A stretch of 14,638 nucleotides of DNA from an uncultured Wenzhouxiangella sp. (lineage in GTDB: Bacteria; Pseudomonadota; Gammaproteobacteria; Xanthomonadales; Wenzhouxiangellaceae): contig CALEIM010000009.1 in NCBI GenBank assembly GCA_937876395.1, forward strand, positions 1 through 14,638, written 5' to 3'. Position numbers and translations under genes: made by a program. This document shows positions 7,148 through 14,638 of the stretch, one piece after another (position 1 is the first letter of the stretch; each line of letters begins with the position of its first letter). The notes beneath the pieces were generated by a model. The model did no database searches, was not told the origin of the DNA, and saw only the letters and a list, made by a program, of their open reading frames with translations.

Positions 7148-9202
7148 TCATTCGTAAGGTTGCACTCGGGGCGTGAGTTGAATCAGTCCGGCCCAGGCGT
7201 TGCCTTCTGCAAGCCCTGATTCACCGCTGCGGCGCATGGATACCAACCACAGCAAGCCATCTGAACTCACATCGACCAGACCGGTGTGTCGCCAGTCCGA
7301 GTCGTCAATCCCCACCTGTTCCAGCACCTCGGCCAGGGCCTGAACCCCTGTTGCGCGGGTCCAGACAAACCCTCGGGTGCCAAGCTGCAGATCTGGATAC
7401 ACCATCGTTGGAAGCTCGAAGGGCGTGTCACCGAATATCAGGTTGCCATCCGCACTGGCGCCGAGCAAGGCATCGTAACTGAATCGCTCAGTGGCTTCTG
7501 GCAGACGTTCAAGATATTCGACACCAAACTCTTCGGTCCAAATCCAGGGCCGACGAAAAGCCGGCCCTGCAGGATCCATGTCATTACTTTGCCCACCGCC
7601 AAAAATTATCTGACAATTGAGTGAACAACCGAATGCGACCAAAAGGGAATTACCGGAAGCGTCTTGCAGAAAATCTGCCTCACCATTGATCCAGCGAACC
7701 GCGCGGTCCCGACGATCGTTCGAAACAGGAAAATCAGTCCCGAACCCTACAATTGTCCGACCGTCATTCGAAACACCTCGCACTCCAAATGCAAAACCAG
7801 ACTCCAGATGACTGCTGAGCACTTTCTGGCCCTCTGAAGCGTTCCAGACCCAAAGAAAAGGATTGCCTGCCTCTTCAGGGTTTCTCGCCATGCCGGCCAG
7901 ATGCCTTCCATCCTGAGACATGGCGTATACGGATGCTCTGTCGGTATGGAACCCTTCCACCGGCCGCCACCCGCTTTGTTTCGTCCAGGACGCGACACCG
8001 TACCCATCTGAAACGCCTCGATCAAGGGTCATCACTATGAAACTGCCATCTGGGGCCATGAACAGGCGGCCACTTCCTGTGTCGTCCTCCGAAAGGTTCT
8101 GCAACTCCTCATCACCAGGCGTCCAGTTCCACGCACGATACCTGCCTGAGGTGGGATAGAGCCCAACAACGCTGCCGTCATCGGTCATTGCGTCCGGTCG
8201 ATTGGCAATCGGATATCCGGGCGAGTCTACTGGAATCGTCGTCAACAGTTCAACGTCATACAGCTCCAAAAGCCCCGGCTTCTGGTGCTCACAATCCAGA
8301 CCGGACAGCCGGGTCAGGCGGCTCAGCTCCATACTGCCTTCACCGAAACCGGGCAAGGGTGACGTCCAACTCATCTCACCCTCATCGCAGGCCAGGTTCA
8401 TCGTCAGCGAACCCCAGGGCAGCAGCTCCACGGCCTCCGGATCGAAATCTGGACCAAACTGGCCATCCTGGCTGGTCATCAGGTTGTCAAACACGATCTG
8501 ATCGCCGTCACGCCTGCCGTCACCAATAAACCAGCGCTGCTGGCCCTCACCATCATAGGTATACCAAGTCAGTATTGCCTCATCCCGGTCAAGCCACTGC
8601 AGGGCAAACCCCTGGCCGCTGTATTCGGGGTCGTACCAGGAACCGCTCAAGCTGCCATCGTCGGTCACGGGAAACATCGTTCTGCCGTGAATCGGTCCCG
8701 CACAGTCCACACCCATGGTCCGGCTCAGACGAGACAGGCTCAGCGTTTCCTCCTGCCCAAAGGCGTGATAAGAAAACACCGCCTCATCACAGCCGACAAA
8801 GCCAATCTCAGCCTGGCCAACAACCGCCATTACCACGTCGCCGGGATCAAAACCCGGACCAAAGCGTCCACCGTGAGTGACCAGCAGCTCGGTAAACACC
8901 GCAGTGACTTCATCACCACTGGTAACAATGTCACCGGTACCGAGTAACCAACGTTGCTGTCCGTGTTCATCGTAGGTAAACCAGTACATCTGCGCACGAT
9001 CACCCGGAAGGATCTCCAGCACAACGCCTTCACCGGAACGATCCGGACTGTACCAGTGGGCACTGTGCCCCGGACCCAACGCGAATGCGACCGATTCAGC
9101 CGCGACCGGTATAACAGCCTGAGCCCAAGCTACACTAACCAGCGCCAGCAGATGCAACCAGCGCAAGCCATACACGGACTTATCTCGCTCAACCATTTTC
9201 AT
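7148..9202 (-). CDS. secreted protein: two Cys-paired repeats plus C-terminal propeller-like region
   Basis: The start is placed at ATG 9202, whose ATGA overlaps the stop of the protease gene, giving 684 residues; a start at 9256 would overlap that gene by 58 bp. Residues 1-35 are a long signal peptide (hydrophobic LLALVSVAWAQAVIPVAA). Residues about 45-168 and 185-305 are two copies of one domain: WY(S/D)P..SG.G, then W(F/Y)TYD..GQQRW..G.G, FGP.FDP, a Cys, LSRL(S/T)R, and G(V/L)DC. The cysteines (138/167 and 272/304) probably form one disulfide per copy. From about residue 315 the sequence shows repeats such as DDGSVVG, SQDGRHLAG, SNDGRTIVG and SADGNLIFG, each followed by an aromatic strand. 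This suggests a beta-propeller of the HAF-repeat kind. No catalytic motif is visible. Coupling to the protease suggests joint secretion or action. Confidence 0.82.
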   Translation of the reverse strand: MKMVERDKSVYGLRWLHLLALVSVAWAQAVIPVAAESVAFALGPGHSAHWYSPDRSGEGVVLEILPGDRAQMYWFTYDEHGQQRWLLGTGDIVTSGDEVTAVFTELLVTHGGRFGPGFDPGDVVMAVVGQAEIGFVGCDEAVFSYHAFGQEETLSLSRLSRTMGVDCAGPIHGRTMFPVTDDGSLSGSWYDPEYSGQGFALQWLDRDEAILTWYTYDGEGQQRWFIGDGRRDGDQIVFDNLMTSQDGQFGPDFDPEAVELLPWGSLTMNLACDEGEMSWTSPLPGFGEGSMELSRLTRLSGLDCEHQKPGLLELYDVELLTTIPVDSPGYPIANRPDAMTDDGSVVGLYPTSGRYRAWNWTPGDEELQNLSEDDTGSGRLFMAPDGSFIVMTLDRGVSDGYGVASWTKQSGWRPVEGFHTDRASVYAMSQDGRHLAGMARNPEEAGNPFLWVWNASEGQKVLSSHLESGFAFGVRGVSNDGRTIVGFGTDFPVSNDRRDRAVRWINGEADFLQDASGNSLLVAFGCSLNCQIIFGGGQSNDMDPAGPAFRRPWIWTEEFGVEYLERLPEATERFSYDALLGASADGNLIFGDTPFELPTMVYPDLQLGTRGFVWTRATGVQALAEVLEQVGIDDSDWRHTGLVDVSSDGLLWLVSMRRSGESGLAEGNAWAGLIQLTPRVQPYE

Positions 9203-10701
9203 TGCAAAGGGCCGGTAGGACATGGGAAAGTCGCCGACTCTTGTGCTGTGCCCCAAGAGTTTGTTACGTTCAAAGTAACAAAGACCGTGGAGAATGGATT
9301 ACAGCTACCAAACAGCCAATGCGTATTGCTGTTTCCACCGCTGCTCGACCATTGCACCGTCGTTGCACCCTGAGTGTCAAAGTTCATGCGACACTGATAC
9401 TGCCCTCCACCACTGTTGCTGTAATCGGGACAAGTAAACGCCGTAATCGTTGGTGGATTTGGACCGTGACTGGTTAGCAGATCAAGTTGAAACGTATCAA
9501 GTGTATCCTTCACTGGCTGGAACCAGCTTTCACTGCTTAGCGGACAAGTGCCATTCACACCACCGATAGTTGTCCCTTGAGCATGACCTGTAGCTGAAAG
9601 ATATGAACCACCCGAATCACCAGGCTCAACGCAAATATCAGTTTTGGTAGCACCCTGAATATATTCATGGAAAGTACAACCACCAAACCAATTCAAGCCA
9701 CCGCACATTTTCACTGTTTGATTCTTGGTCAGCACTTGTCCACAATGGGGGCCGCCAGATGCTGCACCATAACGGCACACTGTAGAGTTCACGAGCACTT
9801 CGGTATGTCCACCAGATTCTGCAGTTATTGATAGATCCCCACTTGCGTAACCGTTTACAACAGCTACCGGCAACCAAGGCGCATGTGTTTCAACCCAGCC
9901 GGAATCCTGAATTCTTTGACCCTGGGGCATAGAGTGCCAGGTTGACTCCTTGAACACCCCCATTGAAACACCGTCGCAGGACTTGATTGGATCAGTGTCG
10001 GCTGCCCCACAGTGCCCAGCAGTGATAAAACCGCCTTGAACCGAAAACCCAATAGAGCACTCATAGGGGTCCACCTGCAAGGCAGAAAAAACGGGGTTCT
10101 CAAAACAATCTGCGCCACGAATTTGATTGGAAAGTCTCGGAAACTCGGAAGCCTCGTGCAATTCGTACGATTCCGGATCAATGGCCAAGTCGATGAGCGC
10201 TTCAAGAATAGAAGCACGGTACTCCTGCAAAACACCCAAGACCACTCGATTGGAAGAATGGTCAACTCCGACTGAAACCATGCCCCAAAAAGCATCTGGG
10301 TCTCGCAGACGCACGGCCTCAATCTGCTCACGCAGCGCACTCAAATACCCTGCACTGTACTCCATCAAGATAGCTGTCGCGCCCAGCCTCTCAACCAGCG
10401 CAGAAAACTCAGGGTTAGTCAATCCAACTTTCAGCTTGAAAGCTTCCCCGTCAAACCAAGCGCCCGCATAAGCATCGCCAATTAATTCACGTATTTGCAA
10501 ATGCAATTGAGCTGCTTCAGCTTCATGAGCCAAACGGACCAGAACTTGATCTTCAGTCAGACCGTAGTAGTCAGTTAATACGTTGAGAATTTTGGCCTCC
10601 CTATCACCGACAACCGAACCATCATCAGAAAAGACAGGAGACCCAAACAATGTGAGTCCAGAAACCAAGAAGATCGCCCCAAAAAAGTTAAAGTGTCGCA
10701 T
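9199..10701 (-). CDS. secreted S1 serine protease (alpha-lytic/streptogrisin type) with C-terminal domain
   Basis: This 500-residue preproenzyme has a signal peptide at residues 1-25 (ending SPVFS) and an alpha-lytic-type pro-region at about 30-193, which in this family folds the protease and is then cleaved. The protease domain spans about 194-411. The triad is His230 (ITAGHCG), probably Asp266 (QDSGWVE) and Ser363 (EPGDSGGSYL). Several cysteine pairs are present (for example 199/215, 231/242, 309/320, 333/342 and 357/386), as expected of a secreted enzyme. Residues 412-500 form a beta-sandwich-like tail with four cysteines, resembling the PKD-like tails of Lysobacter proteases. A strong GAGGAGGAGA ribosome-binding site precedes the ATG. 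It diverges from the intact opdA (143 bp between) and overlaps the next gene. It lies within the segment flanked by the 740-bp repeats. Confidence 0.92.
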   Translation of the reverse strand: MRHFNFFGAIFLVSGLTLFGSPVFSDDGSVVGDREAKILNVLTDYYGLTEDQVLVRLAHEAEAAQLHLQIRELIGDAYAGAWFDGEAFKLKVGLTNPEFSALVERLGATAILMEYSAGYLSALREQIEAVRLRDPDAFWGMVSVGVDHSSNRVVLGVLQEYRASILEALIDLAIDPESYELHEASEFPRLSNQIRGADCFENPVFSALQVDPYECSIGFSVQGGFITAGHCGAADTDPIKSCDGVSMGVFKESTWHSMPQGQRIQDSGWVETHAPWLPVAVVNGYASGDLSITAESGGHTEVLVNSTVCRYGAASGGPHCGQVLTKNQTVKMCGGLNWFGGCTFHEYIQGATKTDICVEPGDSGGSYLSATGHAQGTTIGGVNGTCPLSSESWFQPVKDTLDTFQLDLLTSHGPNPPTITAFTCPDYSNSGGGQYQCRMNFDTQGATTVQWSSSGGNSNTHWLFGSCNPFSTVFVTLNVTNSWGTAQESATFPCPTGPLQ

Positions 10702-10818
10702 ATATCTTCTCCTCCTCAGGGACTGTCTACTTCAACCAACGACGTAGAGAGACTATCATCAAGAACTTTACCCTGCAACCTTGCAATCAATCTCGCACAG
10801 TCGATCAATGGTCAAACT

Positions 10819-11558
10819 ACCGACAAATGAATGAAGGACATTAAATGAACAACCCTCTGCTCGCCGATGGTCTTCCGGCCTTCGAAAAAATCCGTCCCGA
10901 GCACGCTGTGCCGGCTGTCAAGCAGCGTCTGGACGAATACCGCCGCCTGATTGAACGCATCGAGGCGCTGGGGGAGGTGGCTGATCATGACAGCGTGGTC
11001 GTGGCCGAAACCCTGGCCGACAACGCCCTGGCCAACACCTGGTCACCGATCTCCCATCTGCATTCGGTATGCAACAGCGACGAGTGGCGCCAGGCCTATC
11101 AGGAGTGCCTGGCCGCGCTGAGCCGCTTTCACACCGAGCGGGGCCATAACCGGGCGCTGTGGGCGGCTTACAAAGCCTTGGCCAAACGCGATGATTTTTC
11201 CGTGCAGGACGCGGCCATGCAGGCCACTGTTCACCATGAGCTGCGCGACTTTCGCCTGGCCGGGATCGAGCTACCCAAACCTGAGCGTGCCCGCTTTGGC
11301 GAAATCAATCTGCGCCTGTCTGAACTGGGTAGCCAATTTGGTAATCAGGTGCTTGACGCCACCGAAGCCCATGTCGAAACGTTTGACAATGCCGAGGCTC
11401 TGGAGGGGCTGCCCGAGGCCGAACTTGAACTGCTGGCCGGCATGGCGCGCGACACAGGTCAAAAAGGCTGGCTGGCCAATCTCAGTTATCCGGCTTATCG
11501 CGCCATCATCACCTATGCTGATGACCGTGCACTTCGCGAACGCTTCCAGCGTGCCTTC
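10819..11558 (+). repeat. 740-bp direct repeat, copy 2 (opdA 5' region)
   Basis: This is the partner of 6147-6886, with no difference seen by eye. It contains the last 26 bases before the opdA start, including AAGGA, and the first 238 codons. Here the reading frame continues into the full gene. The sequence upstream (10702-10818) is unlike that upstream of copy 1. Confidence 0.95.
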
Positions 11559-12869
11559 GCTACCCGGGCCTCGGACACCGGGCCGCAGGGTGGCCAGTTT
11601 GACAACGGGCCGGTCATGCGTGAAATGCTCGCCTTGCGCGATGAACAGGCACGGCTGCTCGGTTTCAAACACTACGCGGCGATGCAGCTTTCAACCCGCA
11701 TGGCCGAGTCCACCGGGCAAGTCGAATCCTTTCTGCGCGATCTTGCCGAACGCGCCCGCCCACAGGCCGAAGCCCAGCTCGAAGAGCTGACTGAATTCGC
11801 AGCTCAGCTCGACGCTGAGACGCCGCTGGCACCCTGGGATATCGCCTATTACAGCGAGAAATTACGTAAGGAAAAGCTCGGTATCAATGAATCCATGCTC
11901 AAGCCCTGGTTTGAGCTTGAACGTGTTTTCGATGGCCTGTTCACCACCGCCGGAGATCTGTTCGGGCTGCGCTTTGAGGCTGATGAAAGCATCGCAACCT
12001 GGCATGAGGACGTGCGCTATTTTCAAGTGCTTGATGATCAGGGCCGGCAGCGGGCCGGAATTTATGTCGATCTGTACAGCCGGGCGCGCAAATCCGGCGG
12101 CGCGTGGATGGACGTGTGCCGGGCACGTTTAAGCGCCGGCGGCGTCGCACAGAATCCGGTCGCCTACCTGGTATGTAATTTCGCACCACCGGCCACAGGC
12201 CACCCGAGCCTGCTCACCCACGACGACGTGGTCACCCTGTTCCACGAGTTCGGCCATTGCCTGCACCATCTGCTCACGCGCATCAAACTGCCCGGCGTGG
12301 CCGGCATCAGTGGCGTGGAGTGGGACGCAGTCGAGCTACCCAGCCAGCTCATGGAAGGCTGGGCCTGGGAAGCGGAATCTCTCAACCGTTTTGCCCGCCA
12401 CCTCGACACCGGCGAGCCGCTGCCGGAAAAACTGCTGGCCGGGCTCAAGGCCGATCAGCAGTTTCAGGGCGCCATGGCGCTGCTGCGCCAGATCGAGTTT
12501 GCCCTGGCCGATCTTGCCCTGCACAGCCGCTCGAAAGCTGATCCGCTGGCCGTCATGGCCGAGATCAATCAGCAGATCGCCGTAGTCGAGCTGCCTGCCT
12601 ATTCACGCTATCTGATGAGCTTCAGCCACCTGTTCAACGGCGGCTACGCGGCCGGCTACTACAGCTACCTGTGGGCCGAGCAGCTCGCCCGCGATGCCTT
12701 CGAGCTGTTTCGCGACGAGGGCCTGTTCAGCACCGCATCCGGCCAACGCCTGGCACGCGAGATTCTGGAAGTCGGCTCCAGTCGGCCGATGAGTGAATCC
12801 TGGCAAGCTTTCCGAGGCCGCGACCCAAAGCTCGAACCGCTGCTGGACAGCTATGGCATTGCGGCCTGA
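10845..12869 (+). CDS. prlC: oligopeptidase A (M3 family zinc metallopeptidase)
   Basis: Oligopeptidase A (PrlC/OpdA) is a cytoplasmic thimet-type peptidase that degrades short peptides and cleaved signal peptides. The 674-residue length fits the family (E. coli about 680). The zinc site is HEFGH at 467-471 (His467, catalytic Glu468, His471), with Glu497 in DAVELPSQ as the likely third ligand. The family signature GYAAGYYSYLWAEQLARDAF is near the C-terminus. The start has AAGGA six bases upstream. The first 238 codons are duplicated at 6173. It seems to have lost the longer upstream region found in front of that copy; the 117 bp between here and the protease gene hold no strong plus-strand promoter. 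It converges on the 12889-13938 gene, 19 bp away. Confidence 0.97.
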   Translation: MNNPLLADGLPAFEKIRPEHAVPAVKQRLDEYRRLIERIEALGEVADHDSVVVAETLADNALANTWSPISHLHSVCNSDEWRQAYQECLAALSRFHTERGHNRALWAAYKALAKRDDFSVQDAAMQATVHHELRDFRLAGIELPKPERARFGEINLRLSELGSQFGNQVLDATEAHVETFDNAEALEGLPEAELELLAGMARDTGQKGWLANLSYPAYRAIITYADDRALRERFQRAFATRASDTGPQGGQFDNGPVMREMLALRDEQARLLGFKHYAAMQLSTRMAESTGQVESFLRDLAERARPQAEAQLEELTEFAAQLDAETPLAPWDIAYYSEKLRKEKLGINESMLKPWFELERVFDGLFTTAGDLFGLRFEADESIATWHEDVRYFQVLDDQGRQRAGIYVDLYSRARKSGGAWMDVCRARLSAGGVAQNPVAYLVCNFAPPATGHPSLLTHDDVVTLFHEFGHCLHHLLTRIKLPGVAGISGVEWDAVELPSQLMEGWAWEAESLNRFARHLDTGEPLPEKLLAGLKADQQFQGAMALLRQIEFALADLALHSRSKADPLAVMAEINQQIAVVELPAYSRYLMSFSHLFNGGYAAGYYSYLWAEQLARDAFELFRDEGLFSTASGQRLAREILEVGSSRPMSESWQAFRGRDPKLEPLLDSYGIAA

Positions 12870-12888
12870 AAGGCTGACTCAGCACGAC

Positions 12889-13938
12889 TCATTCACCAGA
12901 CGCTTGATGCTTTTCCCATGCGGCGGTCATTTCCAGCAAATGCCCGCCCTCTTCCGGCCAGGCTATCCAGGTTTCCAGAACCTTTTCACCTCGCATTAGA
13001 CGGATTACCGGTGAGGAGGTCATGTCATCAAACATCGGCCAATCTTCAGTTTTGTGGATGAAGATCGGCTGGATCGAAAGTTTTGAAGTTCGCGCTCGTT
13101 CAATGAGTGGCATTTCCAGATAAGGACTTGGCGGCAGCAGCCAGGAAACACTGCCCGCCAACAGGTCTTCAAGCTGTCGAATTCGATGGATATCGTGCAA
13201 GAGGCGTTGGAAAAAACCACAGCCTTCAATACTCACCACCACCCAGTGCAAATCATCGGGGAACTCATATGAATGCACCTCTACATGATCGTCGTCATCA
13301 AACAACCAAACCTTTCGGCCTGCTTCGCTCAGCGTCTTGTCAGAGTCAGCCACTCCAGCAGGAATCGAGAGCCCAAGCTTCCCTGTCTCATTGATTTCGA
13401 CAGCAGTCTCGAAGTGACGTGTGCCCAACGCAATTTGCATCAACAGCTCAGCATCTGCCGAGTTGGCGTGTTCACGGCGCAGCAGCTCTTGCCAGGTCAA
13501 CAGTGCCTGTTGGTAGGCCTTATCAACCGAAAACCCGGAATGCTCGGCTGGGTGCAGCGGTAAGAGGTGAAACGTCAAGGCATTGAGCACGATCAGGTGC
13601 GCGCGCAAGCCTTCCGATTCGATCGCTGACAACGGTAGACCTGAAAACACCTTGGCTGCTTGATAGTAAGCATCCGCTACCGGCTCAAAGGAGGCCGTTG
13701 GGTCTGGCACGAGAAAGCGCTGCTCACGCCAATTCTCCCAAACTTCCAGAATCGGCGCCTGCCAGTCTTCCCAGATGATCTCCCCCTGATCATCGGCCGT
13801 AGCAGGTAAAGCAGCGCACACAAAGAAACTCAGCGCCAAATAAAGAACCACGCCCGGACTGGTAGATCCTTCCGGTCCGGGCGAAGTCCATTCACTAATC
13901 ATCAGCAACGGCATATGTTGCATTCGGCGCCTTGCCAT
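12889..13938 (-). CDS. secreted protein with thioredoxin-like C-terminal features, single Cys
   Basis: I do not recognise a named family. In the 349-residue frame the hydrophobic segment GVVLYLALSFFVCAALPATA (29-48) is a probable signal peptide, so the first 28 residues may be untranslated. The start is uncertain: ATGs at codons 1, 6, 9 and 13 and a GTG at codon 30 are possible, none with a good ribosome-binding site. Residues 50-190 look helical. Residues 228-330 resemble a thioredoxin fold: strand HWVVVSIEGCGFF, a helix, strand LSIQPIFI, then SSPVIRLMRGEKVLETWIAW. In the last segment Pro310 would be the cis-proline. Cys240 stands where CxxC normally is, but its partner is absent (GCGFF), so a disulfide oxidoreductase role is not supported. 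It converges with prlC and lies 88 bp downstream of the 14027 gene. Confidence 0.75.
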   Translation of the reverse strand: MARRRMQHMPLLMISEWTSPGPEGSTSPGVVLYLALSFFVCAALPATADDQGEIIWEDWQAPILEVWENWREQRFLVPDPTASFEPVADAYYQAAKVFSGLPLSAIESEGLRAHLIVLNALTFHLLPLHPAEHSGFSVDKAYQQALLTWQELLRREHANSADAELLMQIALGTRHFETAVEINETGKLGLSIPAGVADSDKTLSEAGRKVWLFDDDDHVEVHSYEFPDDLHWVVVSIEGCGFFQRLLHDIHRIRQLEDLLAGSVSWLLPPSPYLEMPLIERARTSKLSIQPIFIHKTEDWPMFDDMTSSPVIRLMRGEKVLETWIAWPEEGGHLLEMTAAWEKHQASGE

Positions 13939-14026
13939 GGCTTACAGCCAAATCTGCACTCCATATTCCGACGAATGCAGCGGGGATCATAGCACTGGAT
14001 TGACTCATCAGCAGCTTGTCCCAAGC

Positions 14027-14476
14027 TCAAAGAGCCGTCTTTAGGCTGGCTAGGCGCGGGCAGAAGCCGGCCAACTCGGCTTGAAGCCTTTCCAGCAATT
14101 GCTGGTCAAGTTCTGAGCTCACCTCAAGCAAGTCGATCAATTCAGGTATGTATTTCTCCCACCCAAATTGCTGTAAGAATCGATATGCATCTGTGACCGT
14201 CAAACCCTCAAGGAATCGGTTGTCCATACTGGCAAGACCAAACTCAGTAAAAACAGCGGTATCCGCGAACGAGCGTATATTCTCTTCTCCGATCAGCATA
14301 AGTGATGACGACCCTCCCAGCTTGATAGCCTTTTCCAGAGCCTGTTGATCGTTGATGAGAGCAGCTTGTCCGTGAACTTGGTCCGCCAGAATTTCTCGTT
14401 CAAGGCCGTCTGGCTGCCCCGCAAGCGAATTAACCGAAACAAGCAATAAAACCATTGCACTGAAGAATAAACGCAT
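14027..14476 (-). CDS. small exported hypothetical protein
   Basis: This is a 149-residue protein of unknown function. The start is placed at ATG 14476 because AGGAG lies seven bases before it. A TTG six codons upstream (14494) would put the ribosome-binding site inside the gene. Residues 1-19 are a signal peptide (FFSAMVLLLVSVNSLA). The mature part is mostly helical and acidic, with one cysteine (GFCPRL) near the end. A central GGSSSLMLIGEENIRSFADT segment is followed by amphipathic helices (residues about 90-140). It is 88 bp upstream of the thioredoxin-like gene in the same direction, so the two may be an operon of exported proteins. No family can be named. Confidence 0.7.
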   Translation of the reverse strand: MRLFFSAMVLLLVSVNSLAGQPDGLEREILADQVHGQAALINDQQALEKAIKLGGSSSLMLIGEENIRSFADTAVFTEFGLASMDNRFLEGLTVTDAYRFLQQFGWEKYIPELIDLLEVSSELDQQLLERLQAELAGFCPRLASLKTAL

Positions 14477-14517
14477 GCCCTTTCTCCTCTTCAAGATAAA
14501 CCCCTGATATCAAGAGT

Positions 14518-14545
14518 AAAAAAAAACAGTTCCTGTCAAGTCGCA
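14518..14545 (-). terminator. T9 run with weak hairpin; overlaps a TTGACA box
   Basis: On the minus strand the stop codon of the right-edge gene is followed by ACAG-GAA-CTGT and then nine T residues (14526-14518). A longer AACAGTT/AACTGTT stem reaching back into the coding end is also possible. This resembles an intrinsic terminator with a weak stem. The same stretch has a perfect TTGACA (14539-14534) with TACTCT 16 bp on, which could start transcription of the 14027-14476 gene. The two readings are not exclusive. Confidence 0.35.
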
Positions 14546-14638
14546 ATCCAAATAAACTGTTCGGCCAGTTCGGAGATACGACGCTCGATGTCGTCGTAGG
14601 CACGGGCCAGGGCGGTGGCCTTGCGCCGATTACGGGTG
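14536..14638 (-). CDS. C-terminal end of an unidentified gene (partial)
   Basis: One minus-strand frame is open from the window edge to a TGA at 14538-14536. It gives 33 residues that begin TRNRRKATALARAYDDIE and end QFIWIAT. High third-position GC and a basic-then-amphipathic helical character suggest genuine coding sequence. It ends just before a T-run. Too little is present to name a family. Confidence 0.5.
   Translation of the reverse strand, partial: TRNRRKATALARAYDDIERRISELAEQFIWIAT

Noticed and set aside
6907..7176. Plus-strand open frame of 89 codons
   Set aside because: It is the antisense reading of the dapA remnant; the same frame appears opposite the intact dapA.
9203..9256. Upstream start (9256) for the propeller gene
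   Set aside because: It would overlap the protease gene by 58 bp and put 18 polar residues ahead of the signal peptide. The ATGA overlap at 9202 is more natural.
6147..11558. Composite transposon explanation for the repeat-flanked segment
   Set aside because: The repeats are gene fragments, not insertion sequences. There is no transposase, no terminal inverted repeat and no target-site duplication.

Overview
The window looks like chromosomal DNA of a free-living gammaproteobacterium with moderately high GC. The Lysobacterales/Chromatiales side (Wenzhouxiangella- or Lysobacter-like) is the best guess. It rests on an alpha-lytic-type S1 protease with a C-terminal domain, several large secreted proteins, a beta-helix protein ending in a short IFRDRFE tail, and ordinary proteobacterial housekeeping genes (dapA, prlC/opdA, cytochrome b561 with YceI). 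This placement is inference from gene content, not a database match. No rRNA, tRNA, CRISPR array, transposase or integrase was seen.

Layout. Positions 1-5736 are all on the minus strand. In transcription order they are a secreted hypothetical protein (5736-4981), dapA (4880-3987), a 906-residue secreted beta-helix/FnIII protein (3843-1123), a cytochrome b561 (1079-501) and, overlapping it, a YceI-like periplasmic protein that runs off the left edge. A 436-bp intergenic stretch (5737-6172) follows. It holds a perfect 8+4+8 palindrome, a GAAA-loop hairpin and a weak promoter, and it leads into a truncated copy of the oligopeptidase A gene (6173-6907, plus strand). That copy is fused to an antisense, degraded remnant of a second dapA (6887-7084). 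Two overlapping minus-strand genes come next: a secreted S1 protease (10701-9199) and a secreted repeat/propeller protein (9202-7148). The intact oligopeptidase A gene (10845-12869, plus) follows. At the right are a secreted protein with thioredoxin-like C-terminal features (13938-12889), a small exported protein (14476-14027) and the last 33 codons of another gene (14638-14536), all minus.

The most notable structure is a 740-bp direct repeat with no difference seen by eye (6147-6886 and 10819-11558). It covers the ribosome-binding site and first 238 codons of oligopeptidase A. Copy 1 keeps a long upstream region but is truncated at its 3' end. Copy 2 is complete but has different upstream DNA. 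This is the arrangement expected when a circular DNA carrying an opdA 5' fragment integrates by a single (Campbell-type) crossover, with the dapA remnant and the two secreted-protein genes as cargo. Recombination between the repeats would remove 4672 bp and restore one intact opdA behind the 5737-6146 region. An assembly error must also be excluded.

The second point of interest is the protease/propeller pair. The genes overlap by ATGA, and the second protein carries a tandemly duplicated domain of about 120 residues with a conserved cysteine pair that I cannot assign to a named family.
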